A DNA stretch of 44,483 bases from Ornithinibacillus gellani. Its GTDB lineage: Bacteria; Bacillota; Bacilli; Bacillales; Amphibacillaceae. The stretch covers positions 1 through 44,483 of the forward strand of contig NZ_QTSZ01000022.1 of assembly GCF_003730295.1 (NCBI RefSeq), written 5' to 3'. Positions within the stretch are counted from its first letter, which is position 1, and each line of letters begins with the position of its first letter. Below the pieces are notes generated by a model that did no database searches, was not told where the DNA came from, and saw nothing but the letters and a program-made list of their open reading frames with translations. The position numbers were made by a program, and so were the translations under genes. Positions 26,865 to 34,895 of this stretch are shown here, in pieces.

Positions 26865-29047
26865 AAAAGAATAAAATACCGATACTTTACACCTCCATCT
26901 TGTATATTTGTGGTTTGCTGTTATTTATGGAATGGCTCTATCCCGTAACGGAAATTGCCGATAATACTGATTTACGCGTGTTTTTGATTTACACCTTATT
27001 TTGTTTCGCTATTTCCATGCTGGAAGTGAAGGGCTGGCTTTCCATGCTGCTCAAAGCAGGCGGTATGCTGCTGATTATTCATGGTTTGTATATCATGTAC
27101 CCCCTCTTTAGCAGTGGCTGGTTCCAAGAGCTTTATGCGGAAGCGGCTTACAATATCGAAGCTTTGTTATCTCAACATTGGTATCAATTCACACCGATGT
27201 TTCAAAGCGTATTATTTCTATTATTGATATGGCTGATGAGTTATTTGATTCATTATTGGTTCATATATGCCAAGCGCATTTTTCTGTTTGTCGTACTGAC
27301 CTTTTCATATATTGCGGTGCTGGATACCTTTACGACCTATGATGGCACGATGGCAATTATACGCACATTCGTGATCGCATTTGTCGCATTGGGAATGTCG
27401 AACTTTTTTAAAGAAATTCAATCTGAGAACATTCATTTTTCTTGGACGAAAAAAAATCCCATCTGGCTGCTGCCACTCATTCTTATTGTGTTATTTTCTA
27501 CCTTTGTTGGTTATGCATCGCCGAAGTTTGAACCACAATGGGCAGATCCAGTTCCGTTTATTACCAATTTAACGGGGCAAGGGTCTGGTGGCTCGATTCA
27601 AAAGGTAGGCTATGGTGAGGATGACAGTAGATTAGGTGGTTCCTTTTTACAGGATTACACGACTGTATTCTATGCATCAGCAAGGAAGGATCATTATTGG
27701 CGGGTTGAAACAAAGGATGTATATACAGGTAAAGGTTGGGAATCCTCTAAAAATAATGATACAAAAACATTTACAGATGAACAAGCAATCGATAGCTTCG
27801 ACTATCCCAATACGGTAGAAACAGAAACATTGGAAGCACATGTAGAATATGTGGATAATAAACGTATATCCAAGCTGCTTTATCCATATGGATTGACTAC
27901 TGTTTCTGCAGCAGATACAACAGAATATGTTTTAAATGAAGGCGCACAATCGATTCAAACGATGCAAGACGGAAAGAACGTACCATTACAGAAATATACG
28001 ATTTCCTATGACTATCCATCCTTTGATATCCGTGAGCTGCGGCTCGCTGATGAACAGGATGACCCAGAGGAAATTGCGGAGCGGTACACCCAACTCCCGC
28101 GCAATTTGCCACCACGGGTCAAAGAGCTAGCGGAAGAATTGACAGCAGATAGTAAGAATCGTTATGAAATGACCCGGGTGCTGGAAGGATATTTTAGCAG
28201 TGCAGAAGGTGGATTTGTGTACCAGATTAGCAATGTCCCTATACCAGAAGGCGGCGATGACTATGTGGATCAATTCTTATTTGATTCCAAGGCCGGCTAC
28301 TGTGACAACTTTTCATCCTCAATGGTCGTCATGCTGCGTACGCTCGGAATACCAGCACGCTGGGCAAAAGGCTTTACCTCTGGTGAAGTCATAGAAAGCG
28401 GAGATATTGGGGAATTTGATCTATATGAAGTAACGAACGCCAATGCCCATTCCTGGGTTGAAGTCTATTTTCCGGGCTCTGGATGGGTACCATTTGAGCC
28501 AACACAAGGATTCGCTAACCTTGGGGAATTTCACGTGTCTCCTGAGGTAAATGAACCAGAGGAACCGGAAGAGCCGGTACAAGAAGAGGAAGAACCGGAA
28601 CGAGAAATGCCGGAATTACCGGAGGATATCGAGGAGCCTGCAGAATCCGCTGCAGCAGATACACCTGAGGAAAGCAGCTTTACGAAATGGCATGTCATCA
28701 TACCAATTGCGGTGCTATTGCTCGTTGGCTTTGTCCTATATCGCTTCCGCTTCCGTTTGCAAGCACACTTGATTGGCAATCGACTGGAACGAAAGGGAGA
28801 TGCCAAAGCCTATCAGGATGCGTACCACTTTACATTGAAAGTACTCGGCCACAACGGAAATAAAAAGTATCCTGGACAAACATTAGGCGAGTTCGCGAAT
28901 AAAATTGATAGCATGTACGCGACGAATTCGATGGGAATGCTAACCAATGTGTATGAGAGAATGATTTACAGCAGAAATCAGGAGCAAATACCTTCCGGCG
29001 AGATCACACAATTATGGAAAGATTTAATTAAAAAAATAATTGGTTGA
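26861..29047 (+). CDS. Transglutaminase-like membrane protein (TgpA type)
   Basis: A 728-residue membrane protein that starts with GTG. Five to six helices occupy residues 8-215. An extracytoplasmic transglutaminase-like domain follows, with the catalytic Cys481 in 'AGYCDNFSSSMVVMLRTLG' and His530 in 'NAHSWVEVYFPG', and the 'WVPFEPTQGF' motif that usually supplies the third residue. An acidic Pro/Glu linker (about 560-605), one more helix (about 608-626) and a C-terminal DUF4129-like cytosolic part end the protein. It completes the MoxR/DUF58/TgpA trio found next to guaA in many Bacillaceae. Whether it cross-links or cleaves proteins is not known. Confidence 0.88.
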   Translation: MKKNKIPILYTSILYICGLLLFMEWLYPVTEIADNTDLRVFLIYTLFCFAISMLEVKGWLSMLLKAGGMLLIIHGLYIMYPLFSSGWFQELYAEAAYNIEALLSQHWYQFTPMFQSVLFLLLIWLMSYLIHYWFIYAKRIFLFVVLTFSYIAVLDTFTTYDGTMAIIRTFVIAFVALGMSNFFKEIQSENIHFSWTKKNPIWLLPLILIVLFSTFVGYASPKFEPQWADPVPFITNLTGQGSGGSIQKVGYGEDDSRLGGSFLQDYTTVFYASARKDHYWRVETKDVYTGKGWESSKNNDTKTFTDEQAIDSFDYPNTVETETLEAHVEYVDNKRISKLLYPYGLTTVSAADTTEYVLNEGAQSIQTMQDGKNVPLQKYTISYDYPSFDIRELRLADEQDDPEEIAERYTQLPRNLPPRVKELAEELTADSKNRYEMTRVLEGYFSSAEGGFVYQISNVPIPEGGDDYVDQFLFDSKAGYCDNFSSSMVVMLRTLGIPARWAKGFTSGEVIESGDIGEFDLYEVTNANAHSWVEVYFPGSGWVPFEPTQGFANLGEFHVSPEVNEPEEPEEPVQEEEEPEREMPELPEDIEEPAESAAADTPEESSFTKWHVIIPIAVLLLVGFVLYRFRFRLQAHLIGNRLERKGDAKAYQDAYHFTLKVLGHNGNKKYPGQTLGEFANKIDSMYATNSMGMLTNVYERMIYSRNQEQIPSGEITQLWKDLIKKIIG

Positions 29048-29073
29048 CCGAATCGATAGCCTTTCTGTAAAAT
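29044..29073 (+). promoter_or_regulatory. guaA promoter
   Basis: TTGACC (29044-29049), 18-base spacer, TAAAAT (29068-29073). The -35 box overlaps the stop codon of the upstream gene. Confidence 0.6.
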
Positions 29074-29102
29074 AGTAGGATAGAAATTTCGGAACAGCGA
29101 GA

Positions 29103-29174
29103 TGGTGGTTTCACCAGCATAAGTTGATAATTTTGATTAGGTTTTAACCTAGGATGGCTATGACGGCCATCCTA
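29103..29174 (+). promoter_or_regulatory. Structured guaA leader
   Basis: Three hairpins: TGGTG / CACCA (29103-29116), TAGGTT / AACCTA (29138-29151) and TAGGATGGC / GCCATCCTA (29150-29174). The second and third share bases at 29150-29151. There is no T-tract, and the conserved core of the purine riboswitch is not seen. The ribosome site AGGAG follows at about 29187. Confidence 0.45.
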
Positions 29175-29200
29175 AATGACATAGACAGGAGCGTTCATAC

Positions 29201-30736
29201 ATGGAGAGCAACGAAATGATTGTCGTACTAGATTTTGGTAGTCAATATAACCAATTGATTACAAGAAGAATCAGGGAATTCGGTGTATACAGTGAACTGC
29301 ATTCACATAAATTGACTGCAGCAGAATTAAAGGCGATGAACCCGAAAGGTATTATTTTATCAGGTGGTCCACACAGTGTTTATGATGAAAATAGCTTTCG
29401 CTGTGACCCGGAGATTTTTGAAATGGGCATTCCTGTACTCGGTATTTGCTATGGCATGCAGCTGATGGCACTTCATTTCGACGGGAAGGTAGAACGGTCT
29501 AAAAAACGTGAATATGGTAAAGCAACCATTCAAGTAAAAGAAGATGCCGTGCTATTTACAGGTACCCCTGCATCACAAACCGCATGGATGAGTCATGGGG
29601 ATAAACTTGTTCAGGAGCCAGCATCCTTCCAAATTGATGCAACAAGTGCTTCAACACCAATTGCGGCCATGAGTAATACGGACAAGCAAATGTATGGTGT
29701 GCAATTTCACCCGGAAGTACGTCACTCCGAATACGGCAATGACGTGCTAAAGCAATTTGTATTTGACCGTTGCCAATGCAAAGGCGATTGGACCATCGAA
29801 AACTTTATTGATATGGAAGTAAAAAATATTCAGGATCGAGTAGGCAAACGTAAAGTACTTTGTGCACTAAGTGGCGGAGTAGATTCTTCCGTCGTCGCAG
29901 CATTGATTCACAAAGCAATTGGCGACCAGCTCACATGTATTTTTGTCGATCATGGCCTGCTACGGAAGAATGAAGCAGATGATGTCATGAAAACATTTGC
30001 CGATGATTTTCATATGAACATCATTAAAATCGATGCAAAAGACCGCTTCCTTGGTAAGCTGAAGGGTGTAGACGATCCAGAGAAGAAACGTAAAATAATC
30101 GGCAACGAATTTATTTACGTATTTGATGATGAAGCCGACAAGCTGAAGGATATTGAATTCCTTGCACAAGGTACACTTTATACAGATATTATTGAAAGTG
30201 GAACCGAAACAGCACAAACGATTAAATCACATCATAATGTAGGTGGATTGCCAGAGGACATGCAATTTGAACTCATCGAGCCATTGAACAGCCTATTTAA
30301 GGATGAGGTTCGCGAACTTGGCAGCCAGCTCGGTATCCCAGATCACATCGTATGGCGCCAGCCGTTCCCAGGACCAGGCCTCGCCATTCGCGTTCTAGGG
30401 GAAGTAACGGAAGAAAAATTGGAAATTGTTCGTGAGTCAGACGCAATCCTACGCGAGGAAATTGCCGCAGCAGGATTAGACCGCGACATTTGGCAATACT
30501 TCACCGTACTACCGAACATCCGCAGTGTCGGCGTCATGGGCGACACCCGGACATATGATTACACCATCGGAATTCGCGCAGTCACATCCATCGATGGAAT
30601 GACATCCGACTGGGCACGCATACCATGGGATGTATTAGAAAAAATCTCCACACGAATCGTAAACGACGTAGAACACATCAACCGCGTCGTGTATGACATT
30701 ACAAGCAAACCACCTGCTACGATTGAGTGGGAGTAG
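29201..30736 (+). CDS. guaA: GMP synthase (glutamine-hydrolysing)
   Basis: A 511-residue complete GMP synthase, making GMP from XMP, glutamine and ATP. The N-terminal class I glutamine amidotransferase domain has nucleophile Cys83 in 'GICYGMQLM' and the His/Glu pair in '[10 protein letters not shown]'. The ATP-pyrophosphatase domain has the PP-loop 'LSGGVDSSV', and the C-terminal dimerisation domain ends in 'PPATIEWE'. The final codons and stop (GAGTGGGAGTAG) coincide with the attachment site of the mobile element, which leaves the gene intact. Confidence 0.97.
   Translation: MESNEMIVVLDFGSQYNQLITRRIREFGVYSELHSHKLTAAELKAMNPKGIILSGGPHSVYDENSFRCDPEIFEMGIPVLGICYGMQLMALHFDGKVERSKKREYGKATIQVKEDAVLFTGTPASQTAWMSHGDKLVQEPASFQIDATSASTPIAAMSNTDKQMYGVQFHPEVRHSEYGNDVLKQFVFDRCQCKGDWTIENFIDMEVKNIQDRVGKRKVLCALSGGVDSSVVAALIHKAIGDQLTCIFVDHGLLRKNEADDVMKTFADDFHMNIIKIDAKDRFLGKLKGVDDPEKKRKIIGNEFIYVFDDEADKLKDIEFLAQGTLYTDIIESGTETAQTIKSHHNVGGLPEDMQFELIEPLNSLFKDEVRELGSQLGIPDHIVWRQPFPGPGLAIRVLGEVTEEKLEIVRESDAILREEIAAAGLDRDIWQYFTVLPNIRSVGVMGDTRTYDYTIGIRAVTSIDGMTSDWARIPWDVLEKISTRIVNDVEHINRVVYDITSKPPATIEWE
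30725..30735. other. Left attachment site of the mobile element in guaA
   Basis: GAGTGGGAGTA spans the last guaA codons and part of its stop. Tn5801-type elements use this guaA 3' end and leave a short direct repeat close to this sequence. The other copy would lie beyond the right end of the window, so the duplication cannot be shown here. Confidence 0.65.
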
Positions 30737-30743
30737 TTGTAGT

Positions 30744-30787
30744 AGAGCTAGAAACCTTTGTGTATCAAGGGTTTTTGGCTCTTTTTA
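30744..30787. terminator. Terminator between guaA and int
   Basis: AGAGCTAGAAACC pairs, with wobble, with GGTTTTTGGCTCT and is followed by TTTTT. It lies between two convergent genes, just inside the element. Confidence 0.75.
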
Positions 30788-30795
30788 ATTTTGTA

Positions 30796-30816
30796 TTGCA
30801 CTTTTATTGCACTTTT
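30796..30816. repeat. Direct repeats at element end, possible integrase arm sites
   Basis: TTGCACTTTT occurs at 30796-30805 and again at 30807-30816, about 60-70 bases from the core attachment site and overlapping the 3' end of int. Tn916 integrase binds paired direct repeats near the ends through its N-terminal domain; this pair is in the right place. Confidence 0.5.
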
Positions 30817-31994
30817 TGTTTTTGCTTTCTTAAATAGTTAACAGTGAATTGATTTTTTGGTGAGGAATCATAGTTTTGTTCTGCTTGCTTGAATGTTATG
30901 ATTCCGTTTAGTTTGTTAGCTACTTCAAAGTTACTATTTGGATAGAGGTGGCCATATGTTCCTAAAGTCGTTTCAATATCTTCATGTCCTAGACGGTCTT
31001 TAATTATGAGTGGATTTTCTCCCATACTAATAAGCAATGAAGCATGAGAATGACGCAATCCATGAATTCTGATTCGGTGAATCCCAGCTAGTTTTGCGTA
31101 ACGCTCAATAGCATGTGAGAGAGTATGTTTTTGTGTTGGTATGCCATTGTAACTCATCACAAAATCTGTTTTGATAAGATCTTGTTGGACATTCTTCCAT
31201 TCTGATAAAATATTTAATGTACATTCATCAAGTACAATGTGTCGAACACTCGCTTTTGTTTTTGGTTCAACAAATCTATAATTACTTTGGTTCTTATAAT
31301 AAAGATTTTTGTTGATGGTTAGTATCCCCGAATCAAAATCAACATCCTCCCATTGAATGGCGGTAGCTTCACCAATTCGCATTCCTGTCATAAACAAGAA
31401 CCATAAAGAAACAAAAAGGAAATGTTGGTAGTAATCCTTTTTATAAATGAAAGAAATTACTTTTTCAAATTCTTCTTTTGTCCAGAAGTCAATCTTTGTC
31501 TTTTGTTTTTTTACATTTCCAATAATCTTAGAAGGATTTGTCGATGTAATGCCTAATACAATCGCTCTATCCATAGCAACAGAAAATAAACCTTGAACGG
31601 CTCTTACATATGAAGATTTTAGGTTTTTCGATAGATTCAATTGCCAATTCTGTACATCAATAGGCTCAATATCAGAGACAGCCATTTTGTAAAAGTAAGG
31701 AAAATGCTTTTTAATACTTGGTAGACGATTTTCATATGTTCTGAGTTTTACTTGTGTCTTATACCAAGGAAGAAAAATTTCAAAGATATAATGTTCAAAC
31801 AACATTTTGTTCTTGTTTTCACTTAATTCTTCTGGTTTCATAAGTAGTAGTTTCGAGTATTCTTTTCTTGCTTCTTTTTTTGTAGTAAATCCACTACGAT
31901 ATTTTTGAATCTTTTTGCCTTTAGAATCGTATCCTAGATTTACACGAAAATAGTAAGTACCATTTTTCGCTTTTTTAATCGGATCTTTAGCCAT
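30804..31994 (-). CDS. int: Tyrosine integrase of the element
   Basis: A 396-residue tyrosine recombinase. An N-terminal arm-binding domain (1-60, 'GTYYFRVNLGYDSKGKK') is followed by a SAM-like core-binding domain (65-165) and the catalytic domain with Arg206 ('TGMRIGEA'), Lys245, His311 and Arg314 ('HGLRHSHA'), His337 ('LGHEDIETT') and nucleophile Tyr347 ('GTYGHLY'). All catalytic residues are present. AAGGAG eight bases before the ATG sets the start. It lies at the guaA end, transcribed toward the attachment site, with xis 26 bases upstream, as in the family. Confidence 0.95.
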   Translation of the reverse strand: MAKDPIKKAKNGTYYFRVNLGYDSKGKKIQKYRSGFTTKKEARKEYSKLLLMKPEELSENKNKMLFEHYIFEIFLPWYKTQVKLRTYENRLPSIKKHFPYFYKMAVSDIEPIDVQNWQLNLSKNLKSSYVRAVQGLFSVAMDRAIVLGITSTNPSKIIGNVKKQKTKIDFWTKEEFEKVISFIYKKDYYQHFLFVSLWFLFMTGMRIGEATAIQWEDVDFDSGILTINKNLYYKNQSNYRFVEPKTKASVRHIVLDECTLNILSEWKNVQQDLIKTDFVMSYNGIPTQKHTLSHAIERYAKLAGIHRIRIHGLRHSHASLLISMGENPLIIKDRLGHEDIETTLGTYGHLYPNSNFEVANKLNGIITFKQAEQNYDSSPKNQFTVNYLRKQKQKVQ

Positions 31995-32020
31995 AGTTTT
32001 TACTCCTTACCGTGCAAAAA

Positions 32021-32221
32021 CTAATCAGACCTGTTTTTATCTGAGAAATTGATTCCTAGAATTTCTTCTACAGCTTCACGTGGGACTCTATCTAGCTTTC
32101 TAGACTCATAATAGGTATGCCCCTTTGTAACCATTAATTCCTTTGCTTTTTTAATGATATCTGCTGAAAAAGAAGTTCCGTATCCTAGCTCAATTAAATC
32201 TTTTTTAGTAATTGTTATCAT
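32021..32221 (-). CDS. xis: Excisionase
   Basis: A 66-residue basic protein with a winged-helix Xis fold: 'ITKKDLIELGYGTSFSADIIKKAK' in the first half and 'SRKLDRVPREAVEEILGI' in the second. Length and position directly before int match Tn916 Xis. It directs the integrase toward excision. AAAGGAG with a five-base spacer precedes the ATG. Confidence 0.88.
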   Translation of the reverse strand: MITITKKDLIELGYGTSFSADIIKKAKELMVTKGHTYYESRKLDRVPREAVEEILGINFSDKNRSD

Positions 32222-32390
32222 TGATACTCCTTTCCATTATAGGCTAGGGAAACTCCAATATTCGCCTATAATTATAACGCACTATTTAAAATAATTGAAT
32301 TTTAAGTTGCATTTAGGGTTGATACTTTTATATGGTGGTATGATCTACAACTTCTCCCAAATCAAATGATATATAAGTAATCGAACAGCT

Positions 32391-32705
32391 TTGGTTAAGC
32401 TCACGGGAATTTCACCCCTGCATGGTTCGCATGCAGCTATACCCATTGCCTGTGACGCTTTAAACGCTCGGGCTGTGGCTGTACAGGAGTATCATTATCA
32501 CGATAGAGAAGTCATGGCAGTGACTTGTCCAAAAGACACTTACGGATCACTGAAAAAATCGCTCGTTTTGCATTATCTTCAAAGTCATGGCGTATCAGTC
32601 CGTAGGCTCAATCTCTACCGAAATGTATTCGATCACTTTTTATTCAGTTGTCAAAGAACATTGGCTTGTCAGCCTATTAAAATACACCGAGACAGCATAT
32701 TTTAA
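32391..32705 (+). CDS. Doubtful ORF in the xis-orf8 block
   Basis: A 104-codon frame beginning with TTG, without a ribosome site, on the strand opposite to xis and orf8. It occupies the place of Tn916's small orf5. The frame runs through two perfect hairpins and its product resembles no fold I know. It may be merely open by chance across a structured RNA; I list it because the position is a known ORF slot in the family. Confidence 0.25.
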   Translation: MVKLTGISPLHGSHAAIPIACDALNARAVAVQEYHYHDREVMAVTCPKDTYGSLKKSLVLHYLQSHGVSVRRLNLYRNVFDHFLFSCQRTLACQPIKIHRDSIF

Positions 32706-32727
32706 TAGAATGACAAACTACTAATCA

Positions 32728-32755
32728 GGAAGCGTGAACGCTCCAACACGCTTCC
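32728..32755 (-). terminator. Hairpin after orf8
   Basis: GGAAGCGTG / CACGCTTCC, perfect 9-bp stem, 10-base loop, 17 bases after the orf8 stop on the minus strand. There is no long T-run, so it may be a pause or partial terminator between orf7-orf8 and xis-int. Confidence 0.5.
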
Positions 32756-32771
32756 GCGAATGGAGAATTGA

Positions 32772-33002
32772 TTATTTAATTTCAAAAGTTAAAATCTTGG
32801 TAATTAATCTGGTTTCCATTCTGCCACGCAACGTTTCATCGACTATCATGTGTGAATTTCCGTATTCATCTTTCATTAGTCGAAGGGAGCGTTTTGAAAG
32901 ATAACCTCTATAGTGTTTTACAATGTAATGAATGGTTTCTGTATCACCATCAGTTGCTTTTACAATAAGAGAGAAGGGGATCATAGGATATTTTGATTTC
33001 AT
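32772..33002 (-). CDS. Tn916 Orf8-like helix-turn-helix protein
   Basis: A 76-residue protein, 'PMIPFSLIVKATDGDTETIHYIVKHY' split in the N-terminal half and 'GRMETRLITKILTFEIK' at the end, matching Orf8 of Tn916. It resembles sigma-factor region 2 pieces and works with Orf7 to activate transcription of the xis-int and transfer genes once the element is induced. Its ATG overlaps the orf7 stop as ATGA. Complete and of normal length. Confidence 0.88.
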   Translation of the reverse strand: MKSKYPMIPFSLIVKATDGDTETIHYIVKHYRGYLSKRSLRLMKDEYGNSHMIVDETLRGRMETRLITKILTFEIK

Positions 33003-33421
33003 TCTGTATGCTCCTCCATGAATTTTTTTATAAAAGCTAGTCCACTAGTTCGGTGACGATAGACTGTTGAACGACTTAATTTCAATAACTCTGCAATTTC
33101 CGCATCGCTCATATCCATAAAGTAATAAAGTAAAATGATGTTCCGCTTTTTATCTGTCAGATTCCGTAATGCTTCACTTAACAAATCACTTTCCACGCCA
33201 ATACTAAAGCCGTTCAATGTGAAAATCTGTAAATCACTTGAATAGCTATCGATGGTAGAAAACTGATTGACGAGATAGTCACCTGTATCAGAGAAAGAAA
33301 TTTCTTGTTTTGAAATTCTCGACAAGTGTTTGAAATAATCTTTGCGTTCATCTTCCATCGCACGCTTACAAATATAATCAAACTGATTTTCTATGGTAGT
33401 CCGAAAAGAAGATCGCTTCAT
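32999..33421 (-). CDS. Tn916 Orf7-like sigma-type activator
   Basis: A 140-residue protein with a sigma-70 region-4-like helix-turn-helix near the C-terminus ('YFMDMSDAEIAELLKLSRSTVYRHRT'; key residues around 105-130). In Tn916 Orf7 and Orf8 switch on excision and transfer genes. AAAGGGGGTGAG precedes the ATG. Upstream lie a terminator and a leader ORF, suggesting control by read-through. Confidence 0.9.
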   Translation of the reverse strand: MKRSSFRTTIENQFDYICKRAMEDERKDYFKHLSRISKQEISFSDTGDYLVNQFSTIDSYSSDLQIFTLNGFSIGVESDLLSEALRNLTDKKRNIILLYYFMDMSDAEIAELLKLSRSTVYRHRTSGLAFIKKFMEEHTE

Positions 33422-33560
33422 GATTTCTCACCCCCTTTCTCGACATGAAAGGAAGTGTGCCCTGCTCTATTATTTCCTTTCGCACTAAGTCCCGACACGA
33501 AAGAGTTATTTGTTGCATATTTGATAAAAAAACTTTTAAAAAAGTTTTTAGCAAACAAAA

Positions 33561-33598
33561 AAACACATAATCAGATTGCTCAGTCTGTTTATGTGTTT
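33561..33598 (-). terminator. Terminator between leader ORF and orf7
   Basis: AAACACATAA / TTATGTGTTT with inner CAGA / TCTG pairing; on the minus strand the stem is followed by seven T. It lies 51 bases after the leader ORF and about 140 bases before orf7. Confidence 0.8.
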
Positions 33599-33648
33599 CA
33601 GAAATTCGTCTTATATGATCTGAAAACCACATTTATAAGCATTTTTAT

Positions 33649-33720
33649 CTAGGGTAGGTGGATAATCTTTTTTAATAAGGGTTCGGAAAACAAACATTGT
33701 TGAATAACAATATATTGCAT
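33649..33720 (-). CDS. 23-codon leader ORF before orf7
   Basis: ATG at 33720, TAG at 33651-33649, product starting MQYIVIQQC. A perfect AGGAGG (33734-33729) lies eight bases before the start, stronger than that of most genes in the window. It stands before a terminator and orf7 and lies where Tn916 has its tiny orf10. A role as leader peptide in attenuation is inferred from this layout. Confidence 0.55.
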   Translation of the reverse strand: MQYIVIQQCLFSEPLLKKIIHLP

Positions 33721-33746
33721 GACGACTACCTCCTAGGAGCCGTCAT
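33719..33746 (-). promoter_or_regulatory. Hairpin masking ribosome site and start of the leader ORF
   Basis: ATGACG pairs with CGTCAT, and inside it CTCCT pairs with AGGAG; the second arm carries the Shine-Dalgarno sequence and ends in the leader ATG. Translation of the leader would need opening of this stem. Confidence 0.6.
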
Positions 33747-33801
33747 CTTTTTAAAAAAGATTAAACTTCGTAAACCATCTGTAAATTTTGTATAAAAAGA
33801 A

Positions 33802-33828
33802 AGACGGCGGCTATTTAAACCGTCGTCT
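33802..33828. terminator. GC-rich hairpin upstream of leader ORF
   Basis: AGACGGCGG / CCGTCGTCT (one wobble). Read on the minus strand it is followed by TTTCTTTTT, which makes it a likely terminator or attenuator for transcripts running toward orf7. Confidence 0.6.
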
Positions 33829-33862
33829 GGAAAGGGAATATCATTTTAGGCATGAAAAGGGC

Positions 33863-33901
33863 ACTGCCAGATAACGGTTTTTTTTATTGCCGTCTGGCAG
33901 T
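33863..33901. terminator. Second hairpin upstream of leader ORF
   Basis: ACTGCCAG-ATA-ACGG pairs with CCG-T-CTGGCAGT around a T-rich loop (A-rich on the minus strand). On the plus strand ATCTTTTATT follows. It lies between the orf9 promoter area and the leader ORF. Confidence 0.5.
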
Positions 33902-33914
33902 ATCTTTTATTGTA

Positions 33915-34000
33915 TAAAGTAAAACAACAGGAACTGTATAACCACATAGTACGTTTTTCTATACCTGTCCCTAATTTAACAGGAACAGTAAAATGTATAG
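33915..34000 (+). promoter_or_regulatory. orf9 promoter region with AACAGGAAC repeats
   Basis: AACAGGAACTGTATA and AACAGGAACAGTAAAATGTATA form two similar copies about 50 bases apart, with ACCTGTCCC in inverted orientation between them. They lie directly before orf9 and are reasonable binding sites for the Orf9 repressor. The exact promoter boxes are unclear. Confidence 0.4.
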
Positions 34001-34012
34001 AGGTGGTTTATG

Positions 34013-34369
34013 ATGCGTAAAAAAGAAGATAAATATGATTTTAGAGCGTTTGGGCTTGCGATAAAAGAAGCCCGTACAAAACAAGGTTTAACCCGAGAAC
34101 AGGTCGGGGCATCGATAGAGATTGACCCACGTTATTTAACGAACATTGAGAATAAAGGACAGCATCCCAGCATACAAGTGCTTTATGATCTTGTATCATT
34201 ACTAAATGTATCTGTTGATGAGTTTTTCCTACCCTCAAACAATCTGTCGAAAAGTACCATTCGTCTACAAGTAGAAAAACATATGGACAGCTTCACAGAC
34301 AAAGAACTAATGCTTATGGAAGCTTTAGCAAACGGTATTAAAGAAGCAAAAGCTATAAAAGAAAAATAA
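34013..34369 (+). CDS. Tn916 Orf9-like Xre-family repressor
   Basis: A 118-residue regulator with an N-terminal Xre helix-turn-helix (about 12-65: '[25 protein letters not shown]' in pieces) and a helical C-terminal part. It matches Orf9 of Tn916, which represses the orf7 promoter, and is the only right-end gene on the opposite strand. Start is the second of two adjacent ATGs, with AGAGGTGG at better distance; the first, at 34010, is also possible. Confidence 0.92.
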   Translation: MRKKEDKYDFRAFGLAIKEARTKQGLTREQVGASIEIDPRYLTNIENKGQHPSIQVLYDLVSLLNVSVDEFFLPSNNLSKSTIRLQVEKHMDSFTDKELMLMEALANGIKEAKAIKEK

Positions 34370-34386
34370 ACTTATATTTAACAAAA

Positions 34387-34434
34387 AGAGCCGATAAGAT
34401 GAGATAGATGTATAAATCTCAAATTATCGGCTCT
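34387..34434. terminator. Strong terminator between orf9 and the KTR gene
   Basis: AGAGCCGATAA / TTATCGGCTCT, perfect 11-bp stem with inner TGAGAT / ATCTCA stem. On the minus strand it is followed by TTTTTGTT, so it stops transcripts coming from the cargo and KTR gene. Confidence 0.88.
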
Positions 34435-34438
34435 GCAT

Positions 34439-34612
34439 CTATGTGTCTGGCTCTTTGATAACTGATATATTCATTTGTTGTACATTGATTAGAGTTTCAT
34501 GTTTGCATTTCGGGCAAAATAAAGGGAATTTTTCCAGTACAGTATCATCACGAACTTTTATCCTTGTTTTGTTGCTACAAACAGGACAGTATATCCAATG
34601 TTTTTCCCCAAA
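34439..34612 (-). pseudogene. Cysteine-rich KTR protein (Tn916 orf6 type) without start codon
   Basis: A 57-codon frame on the minus strand encodes a zinc-ribbon-like protein: 'YCPVCSNKTRIKV', 'FCPKCKHETLI' and 'ISVIKEPDT' before the stop, i.e. two CPxC knuckles and the KTR motif of the small protein found after tet(M) in Tn916. The frame begins right after an in-frame TAA with no ATG, GTG or TTG. A good AAAGGAGG stands eight bases before its first codon (TTT), so the ribosome site is kept and the start codon is lost, by substitution or a one-base indel. The nearby ATG at 34619 is out of frame and too close to the site. Function of the family is unknown. Confidence 0.8.
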
Positions 34613-34895
34613 TTATCATTCCTCCTTTATTTTGTGTTACATAGTCTTTACTCAATTTCCGATTCTACTTAATCGAATACTTTATTAGAGTAACACTATG
34701 CAGAGCAGATATAACTTAGTAGTAAAAAAATGAATGAAACTAGTATTTCAATTCTAACGGTTTTCAGAAAATAATGTTCTTTAAACACTCAAAATCCATA
34801 CACACCCAGTACTTTATCCAATACTTATCTTGTATGAAAAGGTTTAAAATCTTTCAATGGGTTCAGAGTTATGAGTAAATATCATAGAACTACTA
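34613..34895. other. Gap between KTR gene and cargo permease
   Basis: AT-rich sequence after the last cargo gene. No gene, terminator or repeat is evident to me. It may mark the junction between cargo and element backbone. Confidence 0.4.

Larger units (their letters stand above)
32222..32771. other. Structured block between xis and orf8
   Basis: About 550 bases without a convincing gene. It contains a perfect 7-bp stem CTGCATG / CATGCAG with loop GTTCG (32417-32435), an 11-bp stem CTATTAAAATA / TATTTTAATAG (32674-32708), and the terminator-like stem at 32728. On the minus strand TGTTCTTTGACAACTGAATA (about 32661-32642) resembles the boxA-containing spacer of rRNA operons. Such dense pairing suggests a structured RNA or an attenuation region ahead of xis-int; this is inference. 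Confidence 0.4.

Noticed and set aside
29074-29200. Purine riboswitch before guaA
   Set aside because: The conserved loop and junction sequence of the purine aptamer is not present; only simple hairpins are seen.
33378-33632. 84-codon minus-strand ORF overlapping the orf7 start
   Set aside because: It runs through the terminator at 33561-33598 and overlaps orf7 in another frame; no ribosome site is seen.
34443-34688. 81-codon plus-strand ORF
   Set aside because: It is antisense to the conserved KTR frame, whose cysteine pattern clearly marks the coding strand.
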